Assembly (NCBI GenBank): GCA_921293015.1
Contig: OV121094.1
Span: 39,120,054 to 39,184,053, forward strand
Length of the DNA stretch: 64,000 bases
Direction: 5' to 3'
Origin: Phorcus lineatus
Taxonomy: Eukaryota; Mollusca; Gastropoda; Trochida; Trochidae
The translations under genes and the position numbers were made by a program. The stretch's first letter is position 1; each line of letters opens with the position of its first letter. Under the pieces are notes generated by a model. The model saw nothing but the letters and a program-made list of their open reading frames with translations, made no database searches and was not told where the DNA came from. Of this stretch, positions 12,273 through 26,300 are shown in pieces.

Positions 12273-12481
12273 CTCGCTACAACAATATGCATATATTGGA
12301 CATAGTCTTTTTTCCGCGATTTTGGTCAAAATCAGCTATCTGTACCTGTTTAAGCTCGAATCTGGAGCCCAAACCAAGAATCTTACAAGAAATTGGTATT
12401 GTTCAATCGATAGAACACAATGTGATGTACATTTGATGAAAGTTTGGTTTAGAAATATGCATTTTTAAGAAAGTTATCGCG
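12273..12481 (+). repeat. Last domain A monomer (209 bp, extra T)
   Basis: It has CTTTTTTCCG, CTTACAAG and TTGTTCAAT and ends with ATCGCG. No ATCGCTCTCGC junction occurs after the one before it, so it marks the A/B boundary. Confidence 0.7.
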
Positions 12482-12689
12482 CTCGCTACAACAATATGCA
12501 TATATTGGACATAGTCTTTTTCCGCGATTTTGGTCAAAATCAGCTATCTGTACCTGTTTAAGCTCGAATCTGGAGCCCAAACCAAGAATCTGACAGGAAA
12601 TTGGTATTGCTCAATCGATAGAACACAATGTGATGTACATTTGATGAAAGTTTGGTTTAGAAATATGCATTTTTAAGAAAGTTATCGCG

Positions 12690-12900
12690 CTCGCTACAAC
12701 AATATGCATATATTGGACATAGTCTTTTTCCGCGACGATTTTGGTCAAAATCAGCTATCTGTACCTGTTTAAGCTCGAATCTGGAGCCCAAACCAAGAAT
12801 CTGACAGGAAATTGGTATTGCTCAATCGATAGAACACAATGTGATGTACATTTGATGAAAGTTTGGTTTAGAAATATGCATTTTTAAGAAAGTTATCGCG
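12690..12900 (+). repeat. 211-bp monomer with a CGA triplet duplication
   Basis: CCGCGACGATTTT replaces CCGCGATTTT near 12,731-12,740, a 3-base tandem duplication of CGA next to the conserved dyad. This is the only three-base length change I found and it sits right after the A/B boundary. Confidence 0.8.
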
Positions 12901-13108
12901 CTCGCTACAACATTATGCATATATTGGACATAGTCTTATTCCGCGATTTTGGTCAAAATCAGCTATCTGTACCTGTTTAAGCTCGAATCTGGAGCCCAAA
13001 CCAAGAATCTGACAGGAAATTGGTATTGCTCAATCGATAGAACACAATGTGATGTACATTTGATGAAAGTTTGGTTTAGAAATATGCATTTTTAAGAAAG
13101 TTATCGCG

Positions 13109-13315
13109 CTCGCTACAACAATATGCATATATGGACATAGTCTTATTCCGCGATTTTGGTCAAAATCAGCTATCTGTACCTGTTTAAGCTCGAATCTGGA
13201 GCCCAAACCAAGAATCTGACAGGAAATTGGTATTGCTCAATCGATAGAACACAATGTGATGTACATTTGATGAAAGTTTGGTTTAGAAATATGCTTTTTT
13301 AAGAAAGTTATCGCG
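13109..13315 (+). repeat. First full four-marker 207-bp monomer of domain B
   Basis: It combines TATATGGAC, CTTATTCC and ATGCTTTTTT and follows an ACATTATG monomer (12,901). It begins CTCGCT, whereas most later relatives begin CTCGTT. The same linked set recurs at monomer starts 21,219, 24,336, 27,038, 29,117, 31,612, 33,067, 35,770, 37,641, 41,176, 41,799 and 43,045. Confidence 0.8.
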
Positions 13316-13731
13316 CTCGCTACAACAATATGCATATATTGGACATAGTCTTATTCCGCGATTTTGGTCAAAATCAGCTATCTGTACCTGTTTAAGCTCG
13401 AATCTGGAGCCCAAACCAAGAATCTGACAGGAAATTGGTATTGCTCAATCGATAGAACACAATGTGATGTACATTTGATGAAAGTTTGGTTTAGAAATAT
13501 GCATTTTTAAGAAAGTTATCGCGCTGGCTACAACAATATGCATATATTGGACATAGTCTTTTTCCGCGATTTTGGTCAAAATCAGCTATCTGTACCTGTT
13601 TAAGCTCGAATCTGGAGCCCAAACCAAGAATCTGACAGGAAATTGGTATTGCTCAATCGATAGAACACAATGTGATGTACATTTGATGAAAGTTTGGTTT
13701 AGAAATATGCATTTTTAAGAAAGTTTTCGCG

Positions 13732-15811
13732 CTCGCTACAACAATATGCATATATTGGACATAGTCTTTTTCCGCGATTTTGGTCAAAATCAGCTATCTG
13801 TACCTGTTTAAGCTCGAATCTGGAGCCCAAACCAAGAATCTGACAGGAAATTGGTATTGCTCAATCGATAGAACACAATGTGATGTACATTTGATGAAAG
13901 TTTGGTTTAGAAATATGCATTTTTAAGAAAGTTATCGCGCTCGCTACAACAATATGCATATATTGGACATAGTCTTTTTCCGCGATTTTGGTCAAAATCA
14001 GCTATCTGTACCTGTTTAAGCTCGAATCTGGAGCCCAAACCAAGAATCTGACAGGAAATTGGTATTGCTCAATCGATAGAACACAATGTGATGTACATTT
14101 GATGAAAGTTTGGTTTAGAAATATGCATTTTTAAGAAAGTTATCGCGCTCGTTACAACAATATGCATATATTGGACATAGTCTTTTTCCGCGATTTTGGT
14201 CAAAATCAGCTATCTGTACCTGTTTAAGCTCGAATCTGGAGCCCAAACCAAGAATCTGACAGGAAATTGGTATTGCTCAATCGATAGAACACAATGTGAT
14301 GTACATTTGATGAAAGTTTGGTTTAGAAATATGCATTTTTAAGAAAGTTATCGCGCTCGCTACAACAATATGCATATATTGGACATAGTCTTTTTCCGCG
14401 ATTTTGGTCAAAATCAGCTATCTGTACCTGTTTAAGCTCGAATCTGGAGCCCAAACCAAGAATCTGACAGGAAATTGGTATTGCTCAATCGATAGAACAC
14501 AATGTGATGTACATTTGATGAAAGTTTGGTTTAGAAATATGCATTTTTAAGAAAGTTATCGCGCTCGCTACAACAATATGCATATATTGGACATAGTCTT
14601 TTTCCGCGATTTTGGTCAAAATCAGCTATCTGTACCTGTTTAAGCTCGAATCTGGAGCCCAAACCAAGAATCTGACAGGAAATTGGTATTGCTCAATCGA
14701 TAGAACACAATGTGATGTACATTTGATGAAAGTTTGGTTTAGAAATATGCATTTTTAAGAAAGTTATCGCGCTCGTTACAACAATATGCATATATTGGAC
14801 ATAGTCTTTTTCCGCGATTTTGGTCAAAATCAGCTATCTGTACCTGTTTAAGCTCGAATCTGGAGCCCAAACCAAGAATCTGACAGGAAATTGGTATTGC
14901 TCAATCGATAGAACACAATGTGATGTACATTTGATGAAAGTTTGGTTTAGAAATATGCATTTTTAAGAAAGTTATCGCGCTGGCTACAACAATATGCATA
15001 TATTGGACATAGTCTTTTTCCGCGATTTTGGTCAAAATCAGCTATCTGTACCTGTTTAAGCTCGAATCTGGAGCCCAAACCAAGAATCTGACAGGAAATT
15101 GGTATTGCTCAATCGATAGAACACAATGTGATGTACATTTGATGAAAGTTTGGTTTAGAAATATGTATTTTTAAGAAAGTTATCGCGCTCGCTACAACAA
15201 TATGCATATATTGGACATAGTCTTTTTCCGCGATTTTGGTCAAAATCAGCTATCTGTACCTGTTTAAGCTCGAATCTGGAGCCCAAACCAAGAATCTGAC
15301 AGGAAATTGGTATTGCTCAATCGATAGAACACAATGTGATGTACATTTGATGAAAGTTTGGTTTAGAAATATGTATTTCTAAGAAAGTTATCGCGCTCGC
15401 TACAACAATATGCATATATTGGACATAGTCTTTTTCCGCGATTTTGGTCAAAATCAGCTATCTGTACCTGTTTAAGCTCGAATCTGGAGCCCAAACCAAG
15501 AATCTGACAGGAAATTGGTATTGCTCAATCGATAGAACACAATGTGATGTACATTTGATGAAAGTTTGGTTTAGAAATATGCATTTTTAAGAAAGTTATC
15601 GCGCTCGCTACAACAATATGCATATATTGGACATAGTCTTATTCCGCGATTTTGGTCAAAATCAGCTATCTGTACCTGTTTAAGCTCGAATCTGGAGCCC
15701 AAACCAAGAATCTGACAGGAAATTGGTATTGCTCAATCGATAGAACACAATGTGATGTACATTTGATGAAAGTTTGGTTTAGAAATATGCATTTTTAAGA
15801 AAGTTTTCGCG
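13732..15811 (+). repeat. Ten-monomer higher-order repeat, copy 1 (2,080 bp)
   Basis: Monomer starts run CTCGCT twice, CTCGTT (14,148), CTCGCT twice, CTCGTT (14,772), CTGGCT (14,980), CTCGCT twice, then CTCGCT with CTTATTCC (15,604). A rare AGTTTTCGCG precedes this copy at 13,722 and recurs 2,080 bases later at 15,802. The rare ATGTATTT near 15,165 likewise recurs at about 17,245. Confidence 0.8.
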
Positions 15812-17683
15812 CTCGCTACAACAATATGCATATATTGGACATAGTCTTTTTCCGCGATTTTGGTCAAAATCAGCTATCTGTACCTGTTTAAGCTCGAATC
15901 TGGAGCCCAAACCAAGAATCTGACAGGAAATTGGTATTGCTCAATCGATAGAACACAATGTGATGTACATTTGATGAAAGTTTGGTTTAGAAATATGCAT
16001 TTTTAAGAAAGTTATCGCGCTCGCTACAACAATATGCATATATTGGACATAGTCTTTTTCCGCGATTTTGGTCAAAATCAGCTATCTGTACCTGTTTAAG
16101 CTCGAATCTGGAGCCCAAACCAAGAATCTGACAGGAAATTGGTATTGCTCAATCGATAGAACACAATGTGATGTACATTTGATGAAAGTTTGGTTTAGAA
16201 ATATGCATTTTTAAGAAAGTTATCGCGCTCGTTACAACAATATGCATATATTGGACATAGTCTTTTTCCGCGATTTTGGTCAAAATCAGCTATCTGTACC
16301 TGTTTAAGCTCGAATCTGGAGCCCAAACCAAGAATCTGACAGGAAATTGGTATTGCTCAATCGATAGAACACAATGTGATGTACATTTGATGAAAGTTTG
16401 GTTTAGAAATATGCATTTTTAAGAAAGTTATCGCGCTCGCTACAACAATATGCATATATTGGACATAGTCTTTTTCCGCGATTTTGGTCAAAATCAGCTA
16501 TCTGTACCTGTTTAAGCTCGAATCTGGAGCCCAAACCAAGAATCTGACAGGAAATTGGTATTGCTCAATCGATAGAACACAATGTGATGTACATTTGATG
16601 AAAGTTTGGTTTAGAAATATGCATTTTTAAGAAAGTTATCGCGCTCGCTACAACAATATGCATATATTGGACATAGTCTTTTTCCGCGATTTTGGTCAAA
16701 ATCAGCTATCTGTACCTGTTTAAGCTCGAATCTGGAGCCCAAACCAAGAATCTGACAGGAAATTGGTATTGCTAAATCGATAGAACACAATGTGATGTAC
16801 ATTTGATGAAAGTTTGGTTTAGAAATATGCATTTTTAAGAAAGTTATCGCGCTCGTTACAACAATATGCATATATTGGACATAGTCTTTTTCCGCGATTT
16901 TGGTCAAAATCAGCTATCTGTACCTGTTTAAGCTCGAATCTGGAGCCCAAACCAAGAATCTGACAGGAAATTGGTATTGCTCAATCGATAGAACACAATG
17001 TGATGTACATTTGATGAAAGTTTGGTTTAGAAATATGCATTTTTAAGAAAGTTATCGCGCTGGCTACAACAATATGCATATATTGGACATAGTCTTTTTC
17101 CGCGATTTTGGTCAAAATCAGCTATCTGTACCTGTTTAAGCTCGAATCTGGAGCCCAAACCAAGAATCTGACAGGAAATTGGTATTGCTCAATCGATAGA
17201 ACACAATGTGATGTACATTTGATGAAAGTTTGGTTTAGAAATATGTATTTTTAAGAAAGTTATCGCGCTCGCTACAACAATATGCATATATTGGACATAG
17301 TCTTTTTCCGCGATTTTGGTCAAAATCAGCTATCTGTACCTGTTTAAGCTCGAATCTGGAGCCCAAACCAAGAATCTGACAGGAAATTGGTATTGCTCAA
17401 TCGATAGAACACAATGTGATGTACATTTGATGAAAGTTTGGTTTAGAAATATGCATTTTTAAGAAAGTTATCGCGCTCGCTACAACAATATGCATATATT
17501 GGACATAGTCTTATTCCGCGATTTTGGTCAAAATCAGCTATCTGTACCTGTTTAAGCTCGAATCTGGAGCCCAAACCAAGAATCTGACAGGAAATTGGTA
17601 TTGCTCAATCGATAGAACACAATGTGATGTACATTTGATGAAAGTTTGGTTTAGAAATATGCATTTTTAAGAAAGTTATCGCG
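15812..17683 (+). repeat. Nine-monomer version of the same repeat, copy 2 (1,872 bp)
   Basis: The marker order matches copy 1, with CTCGTT at 16,228 and 16,852, CTGGCT at 17,060 and CTTATTCC at 17,476, but one CTCGCT monomer is missing before the CTTATTCC member. The monomer at 16,644 has a private CTAAATCG. The first part of a third copy continues to about 18,931. Confidence 0.78.
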
Positions 17684-18099
17684 CTCGCTACAACAATATG
17701 CATATATTGGACATAGTCTTTTTCCGCGATTTTGGTCAAAATCAGCTATCTGTACCTGTTTAAGCTCGAATCTGGAGCCCAAACCAAGAATCTGACAGGA
17801 AATTGGTATTGCTCAATCGATAGAACACAATGTGATGTACATTTGATGAAAGTTTGGTTTAGAAATATGCATTTTTAAGAAAGTTATCGCGCTCGCTACA
17901 ACAATATGCATATATTGGACATAGTCTTTTTCCGCGATTTTGGTCAAAATCAGCTATCTGTACCTGTTTAAGCTCGAATCTGGAGCCCAAACCAAGAATC
18001 TGACAGGAAATTGGTATTGCTCAATCGATAGAACACAATGTGATGTACATTTGATGAAAGTTTGGTTTAGAAATATGCATTTTTAAGAAAGTTATCGCG

Positions 18100-20387
18100 C
18101 TCGTTACAACAATATGCATATATTGGACATAGTCTTTTTCCGCGATTTTGGTCAAAATCAGCTATCTGTACCTGTTTAAGCTCGAATCTGGAGCCCAAAC
18201 CAAGAATCTGACAGGAAATTGGTATTGCTCAATCGATAGAACACAATGTGATGTACATTTGATGAAAGTTTGGTTTAGAAATATGCATTTTTAAGAAAGT
18301 TATCGCGCTCGCTACAACAATATGCATATATTGGACATAGTCTTTTTCCGCGATTTTGGTCAAAATCAGCTATCTGTACCTGTTTAAGCTCGAATCTGGA
18401 GCCCAAACCAAGAATCTGACAGGAAATTGGTATTGCTCAATCGATAGAACACAATGTGATGTACATTTGATGAAAGTTTGGTTTAGAAATATGCATTTTT
18501 AAGAAAGTTATCGCGCTCGCTACAACAATATGCATATATTGGACATAGTCTTTTTCCGCGATTTTGGTCAAAATCAGCTATCTGTACCTGTTTAAGCTCG
18601 AATCTGGAGCCCAAACCAAGAATCTGACAGGAAATTGGTATTGCTCAATCGATAGAACACAATGTGATGTACATTTGATGAAAGTTTGGTTTAGAAATAT
18701 GCATTTTTAAGAAAGTTATCGCGCTCGTTACAACAATATGCATATATTGGACATAGTCTTTTTCCGCGATTTTGGTCAAAATCAGCTATCTGTACCTGTT
18801 TAAGCTCGAATCTGGAGCCCAAACCAAGAATCTGACAGGAAATTGGTATTGCTCAATCGATAGAACACAATGTGATGTACATTTGATGAAAGTTTGGTTT
18901 AGAAATATGCATTTTTAAGAAAGTTATCGCGCTCGCTACAACATTATGCATATATTGGACATAGTCTTTTTCCGCGATTTTGGTCAAAATCAGCTATCTG
19001 TACCTGTTTAAGCTCGAATCTGGAGCCCAAACCAAGAATCTGACAGGAAATTGGTATTGCTCAATCGATAGAACACAATGTGATGTACATTTGATGAAAG
19101 TTTGGTTTAGAAATATGCATTTTTAAGAAAGTTATCGCGCTCGCTACAACAATATGCATATATTGGACATAGTCTTTTTCCGCGATTTTGGTCAAAATCA
19201 GCTATCTGTACCTGTTTAAGCTCGAATCTGGAGCCCAAACCAAGAATCTGACAGGAAATTGGTATTGCTCAATCGATAGAACACAATGTGATGTACATTT
19301 GATGAAAGTTTGGTTTAGAAATATGCATTTTTAAGAAAGTTATCGCGCTCGTTACAACAATATGCATATATTGGACATAGTCTTTTTCCGCGATTTTGGT
19401 CAAAATCAGCTATCTGTACCTGTTTAAGCTCGAATCTGGAGCCCAAACCAAGAATCTGACAGGAAATTGGTATTGCTCAATCGATAGAACACAATGTGAT
19501 GTACATTTGATGAAAGTTTGGTTTAGAAATATGCATTTTTAAGAAAGTTATCGCGCTCGCTACAACAATATGCATATATTGGACATAGTCTTTTTCCGCG
19601 ATTTTGGTCAAAATCAGCTATCTGTACCTGTTTAAGCTCGAATCTGGAGCCCAAACCAAGAATCTGACAGGAAATTGGTATTGCTCAATCGATAGAACAC
19701 AATGTGATGTACATTTGATGAAAGTTTGGTTTAGAAATATGCATTTTTAAGAAAGTTATCGCGCTCGCTACAACAATATGCATATATTGGACATAGTCTT
19801 TTTCCGCGATTTTGGTCAAAATCAGCTATCTGTACCTGTTTAAGCTCGAATCTGGAGCCCAAACCAAGAATCTGACAGGAAATTGGTATTGCTCAATCGA
19901 TAGAACACAATGTGATGTACATTTGATGAAAGTTTGGTTTAGAAATATGCATTTTTAAGAAAGTTATCGCGCTCGTTACAACAATATGCATATATTGGAC
20001 ATAGTCTTTTTCCGCGATTTTGGTCAAAATCAGCTATCTGTACCTGTTTAAGCTCGAATCTGGAGCCCAAACCAAGAATCTGACAGGAAATTGGTATTGC
20101 TCAATCGATAGAACACAATGTGATGTACATTTGATGAAAGTTTGGTTTAGAAATATGCATTTTTAAGAAAGTTATCGCGCTCGCTACAACATTATGCATA
20201 TATTGGACATAGTCTTTTTCCGCGATTTTGGTCAAAATCAGCTATCTGTACCTGTTTAAGCTCGAATCTGGAGCCCAAACCAAGAATCTGACAGGAAATT
20301 GGTATTGCTCAATCGATAGAACACAATGTGATGTACATTTGATGAAAGTTTGGTTTAGAAATATGCATTTTTAAGAAAGTTATCGCG
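18100..20387 (+). repeat. 624-bp trimer rhythm (CTCGTT every third monomer)
   Basis: CTCGTT monomers start at 18,100, 18,724, 19,348 and 19,972, each 624 bases apart, with two CTCGCT monomers between them. Two of the CTCGCT members (18,932 and 20,180) carry ACATTATG and lie 1,248 bases apart, hinting at a six-monomer unit on top of the trimer. Confidence 0.72.
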
Positions 20388-23300
20388 CTCGTTACAACAA
20401 TATGCATATATGGACATAGTCTTATTCCGCGATTTTGGTCAAAATCAGCTATCTGTACCTGTTTAAGCTCGAATCTGGAGCCCAAACCAAGAATCTGACA
20501 GGAAATTGGTATTGCTCAATCGATAGAACACAATGTGATGTACATTTGATGAAAGTTTGGTTTAGAAATATGCATTTTTAAGAAAGTTATCGCGCTCGTT
20601 ACAACAATATGCATATATTGGACATAGTCTTTTTCCGCGATTTTGGTCAAAATCAGCTATCTGTACCTGTTTAAGCTCGAATCTGGAGCCCAAACCAAGA
20701 ATCTGACAGGAAATTGGTATTGCTCAATCGATAGAACACAATGTGATGTACATTTGATGAAAGTTTGGTTTAGAAATATGCATTTTTAAGAAAGTTATCG
20801 CGCTCGTTACAACAATATGCATATATTGGACGTAGTCTTTTTCCGCGATTTTGGTCAAAATCAGCTATCTGTACCTGTTTAAGCTCGAATCTGGAGCCCA
20901 AACCAAGAATCTGACAGGAAATTGGTATTGCTCAATCGATAGAACACAATGTGATGTACATTTGATGAAAGTTTGGTTTAGAAATATGCATTTTTAAGAA
21001 AGTTATCGCGCTGGCTACAACAATATGCATATATTGGACATAGTCTTATTCCGCGATTTTGGTCAAAATCAGCTATCTGTACCTGTTTAAGCTCGAATCT
21101 GGAGCCCAAACCAAGAATCTGACAGGAAATTGGTATTGCTCAATCGATAGAACACAATGTGATGTACATTTGATGAAAGTTTGGTTTAGAAATATGCATT
21201 TTTAAGAAAGTTATCGCGCTCGTTACAACAATATGCATATATGGACATAGTCTTATTCCGCGATTTTGGTCAAAATCAGCTATCTGTACCTGTTTAAGCT
21301 CGAATCTGGAGCCCAAACCAAGAATCTGACAGGAAATTGGTATTGCTCAATCGATAGAACACAATGTGATGTACATTTGATGAAAGTTTGGTTTAGAAAT
21401 ATGCTTTTTTAAGAAAGTTATCGCGCTCGCTACAACAATATGCATATATTGGACATAGTCTTATTCCGCGATTTTGGTCAAAATCAGCTATCTGTACCTG
21501 TTTAAGCTCGAATCTGGAGCCCAAACCAAGAATCTGACAGGAAATTGGTATTGCTCAATCGATAGAACACAATGTGATGTACATTTGATGAAAGTTTGGT
21601 TTAGAAATATGCATTTTTAAGAAAGTTATCGCGCTGGCTACAACAATATGCATATATTGGACATAGTCTTTTTCCGCGATTTTGGTCAAAATCAGCTATC
21701 TGTACCTGTTTAAGCTCGAATCTGGAGCCCAAACCAAGAATCTGACAGGAAATTGGTATTGCTCAATCGATAGAACACAATGTGATGTACATTTGATGAA
21801 AGTTTGGTTTAGAAATATGCATTTTTAAGAAAGTTATCGCGCTGGCTACAACAATATGCATATATTGGACATAGTCTTTTTCCGCGATTTTGGTCAAAAT
21901 CAGCTATCTGTACCTGTTTAAGCTCGAATCTGGAGCCCAAACCAAGAATCTGACAGGAAATTGGTATTGCTCAATCGATAGAACACAATGTGATGTACAT
22001 TTGATGAAAGTTTGGTTTAGAAATATGCATTTTTAAGAAAGTTATCGCGCTGGCTACAACAATATGCATATATTGGACATAGTCTTTTTCCGCGATTTTG
22101 GTCAAAATCAGCTATCTGTACCTGTTTAAGCTCGAATCTGGAGCCCAAACCAAGAATCTGACAGGAAATTGGTATTGCTCAATCGATAGAACACAATGTG
22201 ATGTACATTTGATGAAAGTTTGGTTTAGAAATATGCATTTTTAAGAAAGTTATCGCGCTCGCTACAACAATATGCATATATTGGACATAGTCTTATTCCG
22301 CGATTTTGGTCAAAATCAGCTATCTGTACCTGTTTAAGCTCGAATCTGGAGCCCAAACCAAGAATCTGACAGGAAATTGGTATTGCTCAATCGATAGAAC
22401 ACAATGTGATGTACATTTGATGAAAGTTTGGTTTAGAAATATGCATTTTTAAGAAAGTTATCGCGCTCGTTACAACAATATGCATATATTGGACATAGTC
22501 TTTTTCCGCGATTTTGGTCAAAATCAGCTATCTGTACCTGTTTAAGCTCGAATCTGGAGCCCAAACCAAGAATCTGACAGGAAATTGGTATTGCTCAATC
22601 GATAGAACACAATGTGATGTACATTTGATGAAAGTTTGGTTTAGAAATATGCATTTTTAAGAAAGTTATCGCGCTCGCTACAACATTATGCATATATTGG
22701 ACATAGTCTTTTTCCGCGATTTTGGTCAAAATCAGCTATCTGTACCTGTTTAAGCTCGAATCTGGAGCCCAAACCAAGAATCTGACAGGAAATTGGTATT
22801 GCTCAATCGATAGAACACAATGTGATGTACATTTGATGAAAGTTTGGTTTAGAAATATGCATTTTTAAGAAAGTTATCGCGCTCGTTACAACAATATGCA
22901 TATATGGACATAGTCTTATTCCGCGATTTTGGTCAAAATCAGCTATCTGTACCTGTTTAAGCTCGAATCTGGAGCCCAAACCAAGAATCTGACAGGAAAT
23001 TGGTATTGCTCAATCGATAGAACACAATGTGATGTACATTTGATGAAAGTTTGGTTTAGAAATATGCATTTTTAAGAAAGTTATCGCGCTCGCTACAACA
23101 ATATGCATATATTGGACATAGTCTTTTTCCGCGATTTTGGTCAAAATCAGCTATCTGTACCTGTTTAAGCTCGAATCTGGAGCCCAAACCAAGAATCTGA
23201 CAGGAAATTGGTATTGCTCAATCGATAGAACACAATGTGATGTACATTTGATGAAAGTTTGGTTTAGAAATATGCATTTTTAAGAAAGTTATCGCGCTCG

Positions 23301-26300
23301 CTACAACATTATGCATATATTGGACATAGTCTTATTCTGCGATTTTGGTCAAAATCAGCTATCTGTACCTGTTTAAGCTCGAATCTGGAGCCCAAACCAA
23401 GAATCTGACAGGAAATTGGTATTGCTCAATCGATAGAACACAATGTGATGTACATTTGATGAAAGTTTGGTTTAGAAATATGCATTTTTAAGAAAGTTAT
23501 CGCGCTCGTTACAACAATATGCATATATTGGACATAGTCTTTTTCCGCGATTTTGGTCAAAATCAGCTATCTGTACCTGTTTAAGCTCGAATCTGGAGCC
23601 CAAACCAAGAATCTGACAGGAAATTGGTATTGCTCAATCGATAGAACACAATGTGATGTACATTTGATGAAAGTTTGGTTTAGAAATATGCATTTTTAAG
23701 AAAGTTATCGCGCTCGTTACAACAATATGCATATATGGACATAGTCTTATTCCGCGATTTTGGTCAAAATCAGCTATCTGTACCTGTTTAAGCTCGAATC
23801 TGGAGCCCAAACCAAGAATCTGACAGGAAATTGGTATTGCTCAATCGATAGAACACAATGTGATGTACATTTGATGAAAGTGTGGTTTAGAAATATGCAT
23901 TTTTAAGAAAGTTATCGCGCTCGTTACAACAATATGCATATATTGGACATAGTCTTTTTCCGCGATTTTGGTCAAAATCAGCTATCTGTACCTGTTTAAG
24001 CTCGAATCTGGAGCCCAAACCAAGAATCTGACAGGAAATTGGTATTGCTCAATCGATAGAACACAATGTGATGTACATTTGATGAAAGTTTGGTTTAGAA
24101 ATATGCATTTTTAAGAAAGTTATCGCGCTCGTTACAACAATATGCATATATTGGACATAGTCTTTTTCCGCGATTTTGGTCAAAATCAGCTATCTGTACC
24201 TGTTTAAGCTCGAATCTGGAGCCCAAACCAAGAATCTGACAGGAAATTGGTATTGCTCAATCGATAGAACACAATGTGATGTACATTTGATGAAAGTTTG
24301 GTTTAGAAATATGCATTTTTAAGAAAGTTATCGCGCTCGTTACAACAATATGCATATATGGACATAGTCTTATTCCGCGATTTTGGTCAAAATCAGCTAT
24401 CTGTACCTGTTTAAGCTCGAATCTGGAGCCCAAACCAAGAATCTGACAGGAAATTGGTATTGCTCAATCGATAGAACACAATGTGATGTACATTTGATGA
24501 AAGTTTGGTTTAGAAATATGCTTTTTTAAGAAAGTTATCGCGCTCGCTACAACAATATGCATATATTGGACATAGTCTTATTCCGCGATTTTGGTCAAAA
24601 TCAGCTATCTGTACCTGTTTAAGCTCGAATCTGGAGCCCAAACCAAGAATCTGACAGGAAATTGGTATTGCTCAATCGATAGAACACAATGTGATGTACA
24701 TTTGATGAAAGTTTGGTTTAGAAATATGCATTTTTAAGAAAGTTATCGCGCTGGCTACAACAATATGCATATATTGGACATAGTCTTTTTCCGCGATTTT
24801 GGTCAAAATCAGCTATCTGTACCTGTTTAAGCTCGAATCTGGAGCCCAAACCAAGAATCTGACAGGAAATTGGTATTGCTCAATCGATAGAACACAATGT
24901 GATGTACATTTGATGAAAGTTTGGTTTAGAAATATGCATTTTTAAGAAAGTTATCGCGCTGGCTACAACAATATGCATATATTGGACATAGTCTTTTTCC
25001 GCGATTTTGGTCAAAATCAGCTATCTGTACCTGTTTAAGCTCGAATCTGGAGCCCAAACCAAGAATCTGACAGGAAATTGGTATTGCTCAATCGATAGAA
25101 CACAATGTGATGTACATTTGATGAAAGTTTGGTTTAGAAATATGCATTTTTAAGAAAGTTATCGCGCTGGCTACAACAATATGCATATATTGGACATAGT
25201 CTTTTTCCGCGATTTTGGTCAAAATCAGCTATCTGTACCTGTTTAAGCTCGAATCTGGAGCCCAAACCAAGAATCTGACAGGAAATTGGTATTGCTCAAT
25301 CGATAGAACACAATGTGATGTACATTTGATGAAAGTTTGGTTTAGAAATATGCATTTTTAAGAAAGTTATCGCGCTCGCTACAACAATATGCATATATTG
25401 GACATAGTCTTATTCCGCGATTTTGGTCAAAATCAGCTATCTGTACCTGTTTAAGCTCGAATCTGGAGCCCAAACCAAGAATCTGACAGGAAATTGGTAT
25501 TGCTCAATCGATAGAACACAATGTGATGTACATTTGATGAAAGTTTGGTTTAGAAATATGCATTTTTAAGAAAGTTATCGCGCTCGTTACAACAATATGC
25601 ATATATTGGACATAGTCTTTTTCCGCGATTTTGGTCAAAATCAGCTATCTGTACCTGTTTAAGCTCGAATCTGGAGCCCAAACCAAGAATCTGACAGGAA
25701 ATTGGTATTGCTCAATCGATAGAACACAATGTGATGTACATTTGATGAAAGTTTGGTTTAGAAATATGCATTTTTAAGAAAGTTATCGCGCTCGCTACAA
25801 CATTATGCATATATTGGACATAGTCTTTTTCCGCGATTTTGGTCAAAATCAGCTATCTGTACCTGTTTAAGCTCGAATCTGGAGCCCAAACCAAGAATCT
25901 GACAGGAAATTGGTATTGCTCAATCGATAGAACACAATGTGATGTACATTTGATGAAAGTTTGGTTTAGAAATATGCATTTTTAAGAAAGTTATCGCGCT
26001 CGTTACAACAATATGCATATATGGACATAGTCTTATTCCGCGATTTTGGTCAAAATCAGCTATCTGTACCTGTTTAAGCTCGAATCTGGAGCCCAAACCA
26101 AGAATCTGACAGGAAATTGGTATTGCTCAATCGATAGAACACAATGTGATGTACATTTGATGAAAGTTTGGTTTAGAAATATGCATTTTTAAGAAAGTTA
26201 TCGCGCTCGCTACAACAATATGCATATATTGGACATAGTCTTTTTCCGCGATTTTGGTCAAAATCAGCTATCTGTACCTGTTTAAGCTCGAATCTGGAGC

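Larger units (their letters stand above)
1..12481 (+). repeat. Satellite sub-domain A (60 monomers)
   Basis: This block is defined by alleles rare or absent further right. Many monomers end in ATCGCT before CTCGCTAC; the last such junction is at about 12,271. Others carry GATGTTTATTTG, TTTTTGAGAAAG, AATCTTACAGG, TCTAGAGCC or GAAAGATGC. Four monomers have a sixth T in the T run (CTTTTTTCCG). The left edge lies outside the window. Divergence among monomers looks low, a few changes per copy. Nothing other than the repeat is present. Confidence 0.85.
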
